DNA from: Alphaproteobacteria bacterium
GTDB lineage: Bacteria; Pseudomonadota; Alphaproteobacteria; CAAGCB01; CAG-977
Assembly (NCBI GenBank): GCA_900768185.1
Contig: CAAGCB010000029.1
Coordinates: forward strand, 186,001-250,000
DNA length: 64,000 nt
Direction: 5' to 3'
The notes below the pieces were generated by a model. It was not told the origin of the DNA, made no database searches, and saw only the letters and a list, made by a program, of their open reading frames with translations. How positions within the stretch are numbered: position 1 is the first letter of the stretch; each line of letters begins with the position of its first letter. The translations under genes were made by a program, and so were the position numbers. This document shows positions 50,707 to 58,546 of this stretch, one piece after another.

Positions 50707-53700
50707 TTACGCCTTGACGATTTGGTCTTCGGCGATTTTTTGCGCTGTCAGATAGTCAAATTTTCCCGACCCCAAAACGGGCGGTTCTTTGACGTAAATA
50801 AACGCAGACGGCGACCCCAGTTCGTTGAACCCCTGCGATTTGATATACGCGCGGACTTCGGACAGATCGACATCGGGTTTCGTCGTAATCAACACCAGCC
50901 GTTCTCCTTTTTTCTCGTCGGGAACGGAAACGATGCCCTGCACCGCGTCGGGATACAGTTTTGACAAGACCTGCTCCACCGCCGTCAGCGAAATCATTTC
51001 GCCGCCGATTTTGGCGAAGCGTTTCGCGCGCCCCTTGATAAAGATAAAGCCGTCCTTGTCGATGTCAACGATGTCGCCCGTATCGTGCCAACCGTCTTTC
51101 GGCGGCACCAGCACGTCCGGATTATCGGCGAACATATAGCCCTGCATCACGTTGTCGCCCGACACCAGCAGACGCTTGCCGTCTTTGATTCCGGGGACGT
51201 CTTCCAATCGCGCCGCCATTTTCGGGAACAGACGCCCGACGGATCCTTCGCGAATGTACATCGGCGTGTTGATTGAAATGACGGGGCTGGTTTCGGTCGC
51301 GCCGTACCCCTCTAAAATACGGATTCCGAACTTGCGCATCCACAATTCAGCCGTGCTGGTTTTCAGCTTTTCCGCCCCGACGATCGCATAGCGCAAGGCA
51401 AAGAAATCGTACGGGTGCGCCATCGCGCCATAGCCCGCAAAAAACGTGTCCGTTCCGCACAGAACCGTCGCGTTGACCTCGTACACCAATTCGGGAACGA
51501 TGCGGTAATGCAGAGGCGACGGATAAAAGAACGTGCGCACGCCCGTCAAAATCATCAGCAACGTGCCGACCCCCAGCCCGAACGCGTGGAACATCGGCAA
51601 AGCGTTGAACGACACATCGGCGGAAGTCAGAGCGATGACGCTCAGCGCCTGATAGCGGTTGGCTTGGAAATTCCGGTGGGACAGCAGGACGGCTTTGGGC
51701 ATGCCCTCGGATCCCGACGTGAACATGATCGCGGCGGTGTGGTCGGCGCCGTTTTTCGGCTTGCGCGACCGGACGCAGTCAATCACGCCCTTAAGCTTGT
51801 CGGCGGTCTGAATGTCCGCGCCCAAATCTTCCAGAAAAACGACGTTGATCCCGTTTTCGCGCAAGGCGGATTCCAGTTTTTCCAAATGCGCGTTTTCAAT
51901 GAATTTTTTGGACGTCAGAACGGTTTTCAACCGCACCGTTTTGACACAGGACACCACCTGCGCCACGCCGGTTGAAAAATTCAGCATCGCGGGAACTTTA
52001 TCAACGCTTTGCAATGCGAAAAACGTCACGACGTTCGCCAACACGTTCGGCATCAAAACGCCGATCCGTTCCTCGTCGGGGAAACGCCGTTCCATGACGC
52101 GCCCCAGAACGTAGCTTTTTAAAATCAGCGTTTTGTATTTCATCGGCTTGCGGCTGACATCTTCGGCGATAATATGGTTTTTACCGTTGATTTTCGCCGC
52201 GTTCAGCAGGGAAACAAACAGGTTTTCATTGATTTTCGACGATTCGTACAGCATTTCGACCATCATGTCGTACAGCTGATTCGACACTTCGTGCGACCGC
52301 TGGCGTCCCGTCCACGACGGATCGATATCGAATTTTTTAGGCGGCAGAATATTCATCGAAATCTTGGGGAAATACTGCGTGCGGACTTTGTTTTTCAGCA
52401 GCGACAGCTTGGAATACTGCGCCCCGTTGATACGGATCGGCAAAATATTCGCGTTTGCCTTTTCCGCGACCAGTCCCGCGCCTTCGTAAATTTTCATCAG
52501 CGCGCCCGTCACGCTGACGCGACGTTCGGGAAAGATCATGACCTTTTTGTTTTTCTTGATCAAGTCGACCAAAGCGCGCAAAGACAGCGGATTATTCAAA
52601 TCCAGCGGATAAACGTCGACCATCAATCCGAAAAACCGCGCAAACCACTTGTTTTCCCATTCGGGTTTGATGACGAACGTGATTTTTTCCGGCATAAAAG
52701 CCGCGATCAACAGTCCGTCCAACAAAGACGCGTGATTGGCGATAATCAAAACGCGTTTGCCAGCCGCCTGAAAATTAGGCAGCCCCTTGACCGTGACGCG
52801 GTAGAAAAACTCCAGAACGGTTTGCGCGATCGAACGCACCAAAGCCGCGGGCAAAATCGAACAGTTGTAGACCGACACGAACAGGCAAGCGACGCCCGCG
52901 AACAAAAACAAAGCCGCCGTGCCGAACCCCATCGCCCCCAGCGTGATGAAGACCAGCGCCGCCACGGCGATGCCGACCGCGTTAATCAGGTTGTTCGCGG
53001 CGAACACGGTCGCGCGATTGGCGGCGGAAGCCCTGAACCGGATCAACGCGGTCAGGGGAACGACGTACATGCCGCTGAAAAACGCCAGCGCGAACCAGAA
53101 CAGCGTGAACAGAACGGCGCGCAGACGCAGGATAAAATCGAAAAACCCGACGGGTTCGGTCGGCGTCGCGTATCCGACGGTCAGAAAATACAGCATTGCG
53201 AAACAAACCGCCATGCCGATGGTGCTGATGGGAACAAACGTCGTGTGCGCCACGCCTTTCAACAGTTTGTGACAGTACGCCGCCCCCGCCCCGACGCCCG
53301 CCGCATACGTCGCCAGCAGAAAAGCGGTCGTGAAATCGTCGGCGTTGAAGACTTTTCCCGTCATGGGATAAATTTGCATCATCACCAGCAAACCGATCGA
53401 CCAGAACCACGTCGCCCCCAGAATACTGCGGAAAATCAGCGGATACTTGCGTACTGTGCGCAAAGTTTTCCAGATGCCTTTCAGCATGTCGCGCGGCGTG
53501 TTGCGGGGGGCGTTTTTCTTTTCTCCGCCGTCATTTTCGACCGCGCGCGTCGCCAGAAAACCGATTAAAGCAAACGCGATCAAAACGCCCGCCGCCAACC
53601 GCACGGGCAACAGGGTGCCGATCATCAACGCCAAACCGATGCTGAAATACGTCGTCTTTTCAATATAGGCGTCGCCCGCGCTCAGATCGCTGTCCTCCAG

Positions 53701-54072
53701 CTGTTCGGGCTGGAAAGCGTAGCGCATGGGACCGAAAAACGCGGACAATGTTCCGAAAGCGAACGGCAACAGAATCAGCAGTCCGATGTTCTTTGTCAGC
53801 AAAACGCCGCCCGCCAGCAGCATCATCGCCAAATCCGTCAGCTTCAGCGAACGCGTGACTTTGACGCGGTTGTATTTTTTCGCCAACTGCCCCGCGCGCG
53901 CGGAAAACAGGAAAAACGGCAAAATCAGCAATCCCGCGACGATATTCGACGGATCGTCCGTCTGCTGGGTGATGCGCACGGCGATCAACGTCAGCAACGT
54001 CGTTTTGAACAGATTGTCGTTCAAAGACTTGAACAGACGGGGCAAAACCGTTTTGATTTTCGGCAAAGACAT
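50707..54072 (-). CDS. LplT-Aas type fusion: MFS transporter, acyltransferase and acyl-ACP synthetase
   Basis: A 1121-aa three-part protein. Residues 1-400 are an MFS/LplT-like lysophospholipid flippase with about twelve segments. Residues 420-640 form a PlsC-type acyltransferase with NHASLLDG (HX4D) and MIFPERRVSVTG. Residues 660-1121 form an acyl-ACP synthetase with TSGSEGMPKAVLLSHRN, EGYGATETSPV and HDTGDIVDIDKDGFIFIKG. Together they import and re-acylate lysophospholipids. I start at 54072 where AGGAG lies 7 bp upstream; the upstream Met is less likely. Confidence 0.92.
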   Translation of the reverse strand: MSLPKIKTVLPRLFKSLNDNLFKTTLLTLIAVRITQQTDDPSNIVAGLLILPFFLFSARAGQLAKKYNRVKVTRSLKLTDLAMMLLAGGVLLTKNIGLLILLPFAFGTLSAFFGPMRYAFQPEQLEDSDLSAGDAYIEKTTYFSIGLALMIGTLLPVRLAAGVLIAFALIGFLATRAVENDGGEKKNAPRNTPRDMLKGIWKTLRTVRKYPLIFRSILGATWFWSIGLLVMMQIYPMTGKVFNADDFTTAFLLATYAAGVGAGAAYCHKLLKGVAHTTFVPISTIGMAVCFAMLYFLTVGYATPTEPVGFFDFILRLRAVLFTLFWFALAFFSGMYVVPLTALIRFRASAANRATVFAANNLINAVGIAVAALVFITLGAMGFGTAALFLFAGVACLFVSVYNCSILPAALVRSIAQTVLEFFYRVTVKGLPNFQAAGKRVLIIANHASLLDGLLIAAFMPEKITFVIKPEWENKWFARFFGLMVDVYPLDLNNPLSLRALVDLIKKNKKVMIFPERRVSVTGALMKIYEGAGLVAEKANANILPIRINGAQYSKLSLLKNKVRTQYFPKISMNILPPKKFDIDPSWTGRQRSHEVSNQLYDMMVEMLYESSKINENLFVSLLNAAKINGKNHIIAEDVSRKPMKYKTLILKSYVLGRVMERRFPDEERIGVLMPNVLANVVTFFALQSVDKVPAMLNFSTGVAQVVSCVKTVRLKTVLTSKKFIENAHLEKLESALRENGINVVFLEDLGADIQTADKLKGVIDCVRSRKPKNGADHTAAIMFTSGSEGMPKAVLLSHRNFQANRYQALSVIALTSADVSFNALPMFHAFGLGVGTLLMILTGVRTFFYPSPLHYRIVPELVYEVNATVLCGTDTFFAGYGAMAHPYDFFALRYAIVGAEKLKTSTAELWMRKFGIRILEGYGATETSPVISINTPMYIREGSVGRLFPKMAARLEDVPGIKDGKRLLVSGDNVMQGYMFADNPDVLVPPKDGWHDTGDIVDIDKDGFIFIKGRAKRFAKIGGEMISLTAVEQVLSKLYPDAVQGIVSVPDEKKGERLVLITTKPDVDLSEVRAYIKSQGFNELGSPSAFIYVKEPPVLGSGKFDYLTAQKIAEDQIVKA

Positions 54073-54140
54073 GAAAAAACTCCTAAATCCTAAAAGGGAC
54101 GTTTCGGACAATGTAGCGATTTCGGACGGCGGCGTCTATA

Positions 54141-54175
54141 AAAAAGCTCCCCGTCAGTAAAAGCGGGGAGTTTTC
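54141..54175 (-). terminator. Terminator of ctrA
   Basis: Read on the minus strand, CTCCCCG pairs with CGGGGAG around a 10-nt loop, followed by CTTTTTTAT. It overlaps the region just past the ctrA stop. Confidence 0.85.
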
Positions 54176-54177
54176 GG

Positions 54178-54864
54178 CTATTCTTCCTTTTTGGGTTCGC
54201 GCAGAACGTACCCGCGCCCCCACACGGTTTCGATATAATTTTCGCCGCCCGTGGCTTCGGCGATTTTTTTGCGCAGTTTGCAAATGAACACGTCAATGAT
54301 TTTCAGTTCGGGTTCATCCATGCCGTTGTACAGATGGTTCAGGAACTGCTCTTTGCTCAGCGTCGTCCCCTTTGACAGCGACAGGCGTTCCAGAATGCCG
54401 TATTCGCGTCCGGTCAGATGCAGGGGCTTGCCGTTGACCAATGCCGTGCGCGTATCCAGATTGACCTCGATCGCGCCCGTGCGGATCACGGATTCCGAAT
54501 GCCCGCGCGACCGGCGCACCAGCGCGCGGATACGGGCGACCAATTCGGCTTTGTCGAACGGCTTTGTCAGATAATCGTCCGCCCCCGTCGACAACCCCTT
54601 GACCTTTTTATCGGCGCCGGACAATCCCGACAGAATCAAAACGGGGGTCGTGATTTTCGACGCCCGCAAACGCTTCAAGACCTCGTACCCGTCCATATCG
54701 GGCAGAACCAAGTCCAAAATAATGATGTCGTAATCGTACAGCCTGCCGATTTCCAAACCTTCCTCGCCCAGAACGGTCGGATCGACGACCATTCCCTCTT
54801 TGTGCAGGACGGCTTCGATCGTTTGGGACATCGCCTTATCATCTTCGACCAACAAAACGCGCAT
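54178..54864 (-). CDS. ctrA: Cell cycle response regulator CtrA
   Basis: OmpR-family master regulator of the alphaproteobacterial cell cycle. The 228-aa protein has the receiver domain (MRVLLVEDD, LDLVLPDMDG with phospho-acceptor Asp51, SGLSGADKKVKGLSTGADDY, TKPFDKAELVARIRALVRRS) and the winged-helix DNA-binding domain ending IETVWGRGYVLREPK. The typical CtrA block FLNHLYNGMDEPELKIIDVF is present. Start at 54864 with AAGGA upstream. It is divergent from fliI; the gap holds a CtrA-box-like site and a GANTC site. CtrA is activated by phosphorelay from CckA under DivL control. Confidence 0.96.
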   Translation of the reverse strand: MRVLLVEDDKAMSQTIEAVLHKEGMVVDPTVLGEEGLEIGRLYDYDIIILDLVLPDMDGYEVLKRLRASKITTPVLILSGLSGADKKVKGLSTGADDYLTKPFDKAELVARIRALVRRSRGHSESVIRTGAIEVNLDTRTALVNGKPLHLTGREYGILERLSLSKGTTLSKEQFLNHLYNGMDEPELKIIDVFICKLRKKIAEATGGENYIETVWGRGYVLREPKKEE

Positions 54865-54890
54865 CGGATATTCCTTTTTCAGGCAAATTG

Positions 54891-54905
54891 GTAATAACTT
54901 ATTAA
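54891..54905. promoter_or_regulatory. CtrA-box-like site between ctrA and fliI
   Basis: GTAA-N7-TTAA matches the CtrA box TTAA-N7-TTAA at seven of eight positions. It lies 27 bp upstream of ctrA and 140 bp upstream of fliI, so it could serve autoregulation and flagellar control. Confidence 0.5.
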
Positions 54906-54918
54906 CTTTATGTTTTAT

Positions 54919-54923
54919 GAATC
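54919..54923. promoter_or_regulatory. GANTC site in the ctrA-fliI gap
   Basis: A single GAATC site, the CcrM methylation target, lies 55 bp upstream of ctrA. In Caulobacter, methylation of such a site silences the ctrA P1 promoter. Confidence 0.4.
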
Positions 54924-55047
54924 CCAGATGCAAGCCCCTATTTTCTCAAAAACGATTTTTTTCCTCTTTCGTCATTTTTTGGTGGATAAAAGGCGACAAA
55001 ATACCGATAACAGGCTATATTGTTTAAAAAGACTGACGGGAAGCCCT

Positions 55048-56406
55048 ATGGACGGATATTTGAAAAACCTGATTGACGACGTGAACGCCCTGCCCGCGCA
55101 CCGATGTTTCGGATCGGTCAGCGCGATCAAAGGCATGCTGGTCGAACTGTCGGGCATTCACGCCGATTTATCCGTCGGCGATCGTTGCGAAATCCACGCC
55201 CGCGGCGGCAAAAAGGTCGTGTGCGAAGTCGTCGGCTTCAACGGCGGCAAAGTGCTGGCGATGCCCTTTACGACACTGGACGGCGTCGGTCCCGGAAACG
55301 CCGTCGACGTGTGCGACGCTTTGCCCGTGCTGTACCCCGACGTTTCGTGGCTGGGACGCGTCATCAACGCGATGGGCGATCCCGTCGACGGCAAAGGTCC
55401 TTTGATCAAAGGCAACGTCCCTTGTCCGATCCACAACGCCCCGCCGCCCGCCAATTCGCGCCAGCGCGTCGCGGGCAAAGCGGATTTGGGCGTTCGGGCG
55501 ATCAACACGTTTCTGACCGTGTGCAAGGGACAGCGTATGGGCATTTTCGCGGGATCGGGCGTCGGCAAATCGTCGCTGATGGCGATGATGGCGCGCCACA
55601 CCCGATTGGACGTGACGGTTCTGGGATTGATCGGCGAACGCGGACGCGAAGCGCGCGAGTTCATCGAGGACGATTTGGGCGAAGAAGGCATGAAGCGCAG
55701 CGTCGTCGTCGTGGCGACATCGGACGAAAGTCCGTTGATGCGCCGTCAAGCCGCCTATGTCGCGATGACGGTCGCCGAATATTTCCGTAATTTGAAAAAC
55801 AACGTGCTGTGCATGATGGACAGCATCACCCGTTTTGCCATGGCGCAGCGCGAAATCAGCCTGTCCGCGGGGGAACCGCCCGCGACAAAGGGCTACACGC
55901 CATCGGTTTTCGCCGAATTGCCCAAACTGTTGGAACGCGCGGGTCCCGGTCAGACCGGAGCGGGATCGATCACGGGACTGTTCACGGTTTTGGTGGACGG
56001 CGACGACCATAACGAGCCGATCGCGGACGCCGTGCGCGGGATTTTGGACGGACACATCGTGCTGGAACGCGCGATCGCCGAACGCAACCGCTATCCCGCC
56101 GTGAACCTGTTGCGCAGCATTTCGCGTACGATGCCGGGGTGCAACTCTGACGAAGAAAACGCTTTGGTCAATCGGGCGCGCACGCTGATTTCCACCTATG
56201 AAAACATGGCGGAGCTGATTCGGCTCGGCGCGTACAAGCGCGGATCAAACGCGCAGGTGGACGAGGCTATTTTCTATTACGACAAACTGGAAGCGTTCAT
56301 TTCCCAGCGCAAAAGGGACAAAGTCGACTTTGCGACGGGATACCGCGAATTAGCCGAAATTCTGGCGCAAAAGCCCGACGCGAAGCAGCGTCAAGCCGCG
56401 GGATAA
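55048..56406 (+). CDS. fliI: Flagellum-specific ATP synthase FliI
   Basis: Hexameric ATPase energising flagellar type III export. The 452-aa protein has an N-terminal beta-barrel part, ALPVLYPDVSWLGRVINAMGDPVDG, Walker A FAGSGVGKSSLM, ERGREAREFIEDDL, Walker B region NNVLCMMDSITRFAMAQREI, and GQTGAGSITGLFTVLVDGDD. The start at 55048 gives the normal length; the frame extends upstream but lacks a ribosome site. The order ctrA (divergent)-fliI-fliJ is conserved in Alphaproteobacteria. Confidence 0.96.
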   Translation: MDGYLKNLIDDVNALPAHRCFGSVSAIKGMLVELSGIHADLSVGDRCEIHARGGKKVVCEVVGFNGGKVLAMPFTTLDGVGPGNAVDVCDALPVLYPDVSWLGRVINAMGDPVDGKGPLIKGNVPCPIHNAPPPANSRQRVAGKADLGVRAINTFLTVCKGQRMGIFAGSGVGKSSLMAMMARHTRLDVTVLGLIGERGREAREFIEDDLGEEGMKRSVVVVATSDESPLMRRQAAYVAMTVAEYFRNLKNNVLCMMDSITRFAMAQREISLSAGEPPATKGYTPSVFAELPKLLERAGPGQTGAGSITGLFTVLVDGDDHNEPIADAVRGILDGHIVLERAIAERNRYPAVNLLRSISRTMPGCNSDEENALVNRARTLISTYENMAELIRLGAYKRGSNAQVDEAIFYYDKLEAFISQRKRDKVDFATGYRELAEILAQKPDAKQRQAAG

Positions 56407-56414
56407 TCCGTTAA

Positions 56415-56909
56415 ATGGCAAAAAACGAACTGAAAACGCTGATCCGCGTGCATAAATTCGAACTGGACGAGCGTCAAAGAAAACTGGGAAACCTGTTACG
56501 ATTCGAACAGTCTTTGGAAAACCGCAAAATCCTGCTGGCGGAACGGTTCAAGCAAGAAGAAGCCGCCGCGAACGAAAACCCCGTCGCCGCACTGACGTTC
56601 GGCGCCTATGTCGATTGGCACATCGACGAAAATCGACGCGTCGACCGCGCCTTGGAAGACACCAGACAGGAAATTCTGGACATGCGCGAAGAAATCCGCG
56701 CCACGTATCAAGAACTGAAAACGCTTGAAATCACGCAAGAAAACCGTGATCGGCGCGAGGAAGAGGAGGAGGAACGTAAAAACAGCGCCGTTCTGGACGA
56801 AATCGGATTGACCCTTTACCGCCGCAACAAACGGGAGGAAGCGGAAAACGACGCGAAAGACGAAGAAAAAGAACGGGAAACCTCCGATTTGCAGAAAGCT
56901 TGCGATTGA
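56415..56909 (+). CDS. fliJ: FliJ-like flagellar export chaperone
   Basis: A 164-aa all-helical, highly charged protein with coiled-coil features (LIRVHKFELDERQRKLG, ENRKILLAERFKQEE, NRDRREEEEEERKNS). This is the FliJ size and composition. It follows fliI by 8 bp. FliJ links the FliI ring to the export gate. Sequence identity in FliJ is always low, so position adjacent to fliI is the main support. Confidence 0.75.
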   Translation: MAKNELKTLIRVHKFELDERQRKLGNLLRFEQSLENRKILLAERFKQEEAAANENPVAALTFGAYVDWHIDENRRVDRALEDTRQEILDMREEIRATYQELKTLEITQENRDRREEEEEERKNSAVLDEIGLTLYRRNKREEAENDAKDEEKERETSDLQKACD

Positions 56910-57026
56910 CGCGTCAAACGGCGAACAAAAAAAATCTAAAAACACGCCCTTTTTAAATTAAAAGACGCGTCGAAAGGACGTCTTGGCGTTCAGCCGCACG
57001 GATTTCGGCGAAAATCGCCATAAATC

Positions 57027-57362
57027 TTAAAGCTCTTGACGGGCGACGGCGGCGCCATATCCGTTCGCTTTGCGCAAACGACTCATCACGTCGTTGACTT
57101 TCACCCCGCCGCGCGCCATTAAATTTGAAGAGCGTTCAGCGTCGGGAACGAAATAGTAATCGCCCGCCGTTGGCTGTCCGGTCAAGGGTTCATAGCCCTG
57201 CCGTTCGGTCGGAACGCTTTTTTGCGAACGGAACGGTTCGTCGAACACGGGTGTAGACTCTTGTCCCCCGGACACCTGCTTTGTCTGTTTCTGAAAATCC
57301 AGTTTTTGGAATCCGTTGCCCGCGACGATTTGTTCGACCGCTACCCGCCCGCACGGATTCAC
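57027..57362 (-). CDS. Hypothetical small protein, start uncertain
   Basis: The frame encodes about 111 residues from a GTG at 57362 (mature-looking part NPCGRVAVEQIVAGNGF, SVPTERQGYEPLTGQ, GDYYFVPDAERSSN). The open frame continues upstream to a CTG at 57407, and those extra residues (KIAVFRAFYAFAA) look like a signal peptide with AxA cleavage. The true start appears lost or non-canonical at the edge of the mobile-element scar. No known family. It is on the opposite strand to fliJ. Moderately likely to be a real, possibly damaged gene. Confidence 0.45.
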   Translation of the reverse strand: MNPCGRVAVEQIVAGNGFQKLDFQKQTKQVSGGQESTPVFDEPFRSQKSVPTERQGYEPLTGQPTAGDYYFVPDAERSSNLMARGGVKVNDVMSRLRKANGYGAAVARQEL

Positions 57363-57382
57363 GTCTGCCGCAAACGCATAAA

Positions 57383-57493
57383 ATGCGCGAAAAACGGCGA
57401 TTTTCAGCTGTCAAATCGTCGCCGAGCTGCTATGCGTGGTTCGTCTGGCAAAAAGGATTTCACGACGGCAAAACAATCATCGACAGGATTTAA
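57383..57493 (+). pseudogene. Remnant of a phage/plasmid-type gene C-terminus
   Basis: A 36-codon frame ends in YAWFVWQKGFHDGKTIIDRI, a C-terminal pattern common in phage and plasmid DNA-modifying proteins such as DNA methyltransferases, with a natural stop. The sequence before it is not related, so only the tail remains. A terminator hairpin lies downstream. It is interpreted as part of a decayed mobile element. Confidence 0.5.
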
Positions 57494-57544
57494 AATTTTG
57501 GGCGAAATGCCGCAGGCATTGGGCGCGGCGCGGGCAAAATTTTC

Positions 57545-57575
57545 AAGGCGGGGAGCCTCCCCGCCTTATTTTATT
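57545..57575 (+). terminator. Hairpin terminator beside the ArdC remnant
   Basis: An almost perfect palindrome, AAGGCGGGGAG and CTCCCCGCCTT with a 1-nt centre, is followed by ATTTTATT. It shares its core AAGGCGGGG with the hairpin at 57906. Confidence 0.75.
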
Positions 57576-57906
57576 CTTCGACTTTTCCAACGTTTTGCGC
57601 GTCGATAAGATAATCGGCGGCTTTTTGCGCCATTGAACAGGCGGAAACAATCTTTTTCGGGTCGTCGTGAACGACTTTCAGCCAAGATTTCAAATAAGCC
57701 AAGTTGTTTTTGGAAAAAGCGTAGTCGTACCCGATATGACTGCAAACCATTCCCGCGCCGATGTCGGCGATCAGTTCCTCAAAGGCGTAGGATTCATTTC
57801 CGAAACGTCCTTTCATATCGCGATTTAAGCGGTGTTTGTGTCCGGTCGCGTGGATCGTTTCGTGCGCCAAAGTCGAAACGAAGCCCGTTTCCGAATGACT
57901 TTTCAA
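57571..57906 (-). pseudogene. Truncated ArdC-type antirestriction protein (zincin domain)
   Basis: The 111-codon frame is the C-terminal half of an ArdC-like protein. It has the zinc-peptidase motif LAHETIHATGHKHRLNRD (HExxH) and then FGNESYAFEELIADIGAG with the third ligand Glu, and FSKNNLAYLKSWL. The N-terminal single-stranded-DNA-binding domain is missing; the frame meets the hairpin at 57906 where homology stops. ArdC is carried by conjugative plasmids and integrative elements. It is a remnant of such an element. Confidence 0.75.
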
Positions 57907-57945
57907 ACCCCGCCTTGTTTTTTCGATAAGGCGGGGTTATTTTTT
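57906..57945 (+). terminator. Hairpin terminator before the copper-binding fragment
   Basis: AACCCCGCCTT pairs with AAGGCGGGGTT around an 11-nt loop, followed by ATTTTTT. It ends exactly where the ArdC remnant begins, and shares its core with the hairpin at 57545. Confidence 0.75.
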
Positions 57946-57962
57946 GTAAAAAAGGACAAGCG

Positions 57963-58088
57963 ATGAAACAAACGTTTTCAATTACGGGGATGAGCTGCGT
58001 GGCGTGCGCCACCCACGTCGACACCTACGCCCAATCCTTTGACGGCGTTCCGTTGTCGTCAAAGAAAGCTTCTCATATCAGCCCCTAG
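57963..58088 (+). pseudogene. 5' fragment of a copper ATPase or copper chaperone (HMA domain)
   Basis: An ATG with AAAGGACAAGCG upstream starts a 41-codon frame, MKQTFSITGMSCVACATHVD, the first strand and GMxCxxC metal loop of a heavy-metal-associated domain as in CopA or CopZ. After about 31 residues the frame changes to unrelated sequence (KKASHISP) and stops. The rest of the gene is not in the window. The break lies at the left edge of the AT-rich island, suggesting insertion or deletion here. Confidence 0.7.
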
Positions 58089-58089
58089 C

Positions 58090-58545
58090 CTATAATAGAG
58101 ATACTATTCCATCAAGTCTCGGCTCCAGCTCCGGCGCAGAACATTCAGCTAAAGGAAACAATTCAGGTGATTTTTTTGTTGTCTGCTCAGAGCGTAGTCT
58201 TACTTTTTTTACATCACGTATTCCATCTAAAGAAAGATATGTTCCAACTATATGCCTTTCTTTTCCGGTTTTAATTGAAATGTAGCAAGGCCAATTTGAA
58301 TAGATTTCTACGTCCCAATCGTCATAATAGGCAATATCAAAATAAATTTTTTGATCATGATCGCTTTTTGTCCAAAGTGTACATGTTCCAGAGCGTACAC
58401 TTTCGGAATGCATAATACTTATTCCAGCTGGAAGATGGTGATTTAATTCTTTTCCAATCTTATTGCATAAAGAATTTTCTGTTCTTTCTTCTTTGCCACA
58501 CCCCATAAGTAAACAAATACATACAAGAAAAAAATATTTTTTCAT
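58090..58545 (-). CDS. Hypothetical lipoprotein in an AT-rich island
   Basis: A 151-aa lipoprotein with lipobox LLMGC (Cys16) and a polar mature domain containing Cys residues in SGTCTLWTKSD, WPCYISIKTG and LAECSAPEL. Start at 58545 with AAGGAG upstream. It is distinctly more AT-rich than the surrounding genes. It follows the 221-aa gene on the same strand with 1 bp between, so both are probably co-transcribed. No family recognised; it may be a surface or immunity-type lipoprotein of foreign origin. Confidence 0.65.
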   Translation of the reverse strand: MKKYFFLVCICLLMGCGKEERTENSLCNKIGKELNHHLPAGISIMHSESVRSGTCTLWTKSDHDQKIYFDIAYYDDWDVEIYSNWPCYISIKTGKERHIVGTYLSLDGIRDVKKVRLRSEQTTKKSPELFPLAECSAPELEPRLDGIVSLL

Positions 58546-58546
58546 T

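Noticed and set aside
52174..53568. A 464-codon plus-strand frame inside the LplT-Aas gene
   Set aside because: It is very rich in Arg and Gln from antisense codons and has no motif or ribosome site.
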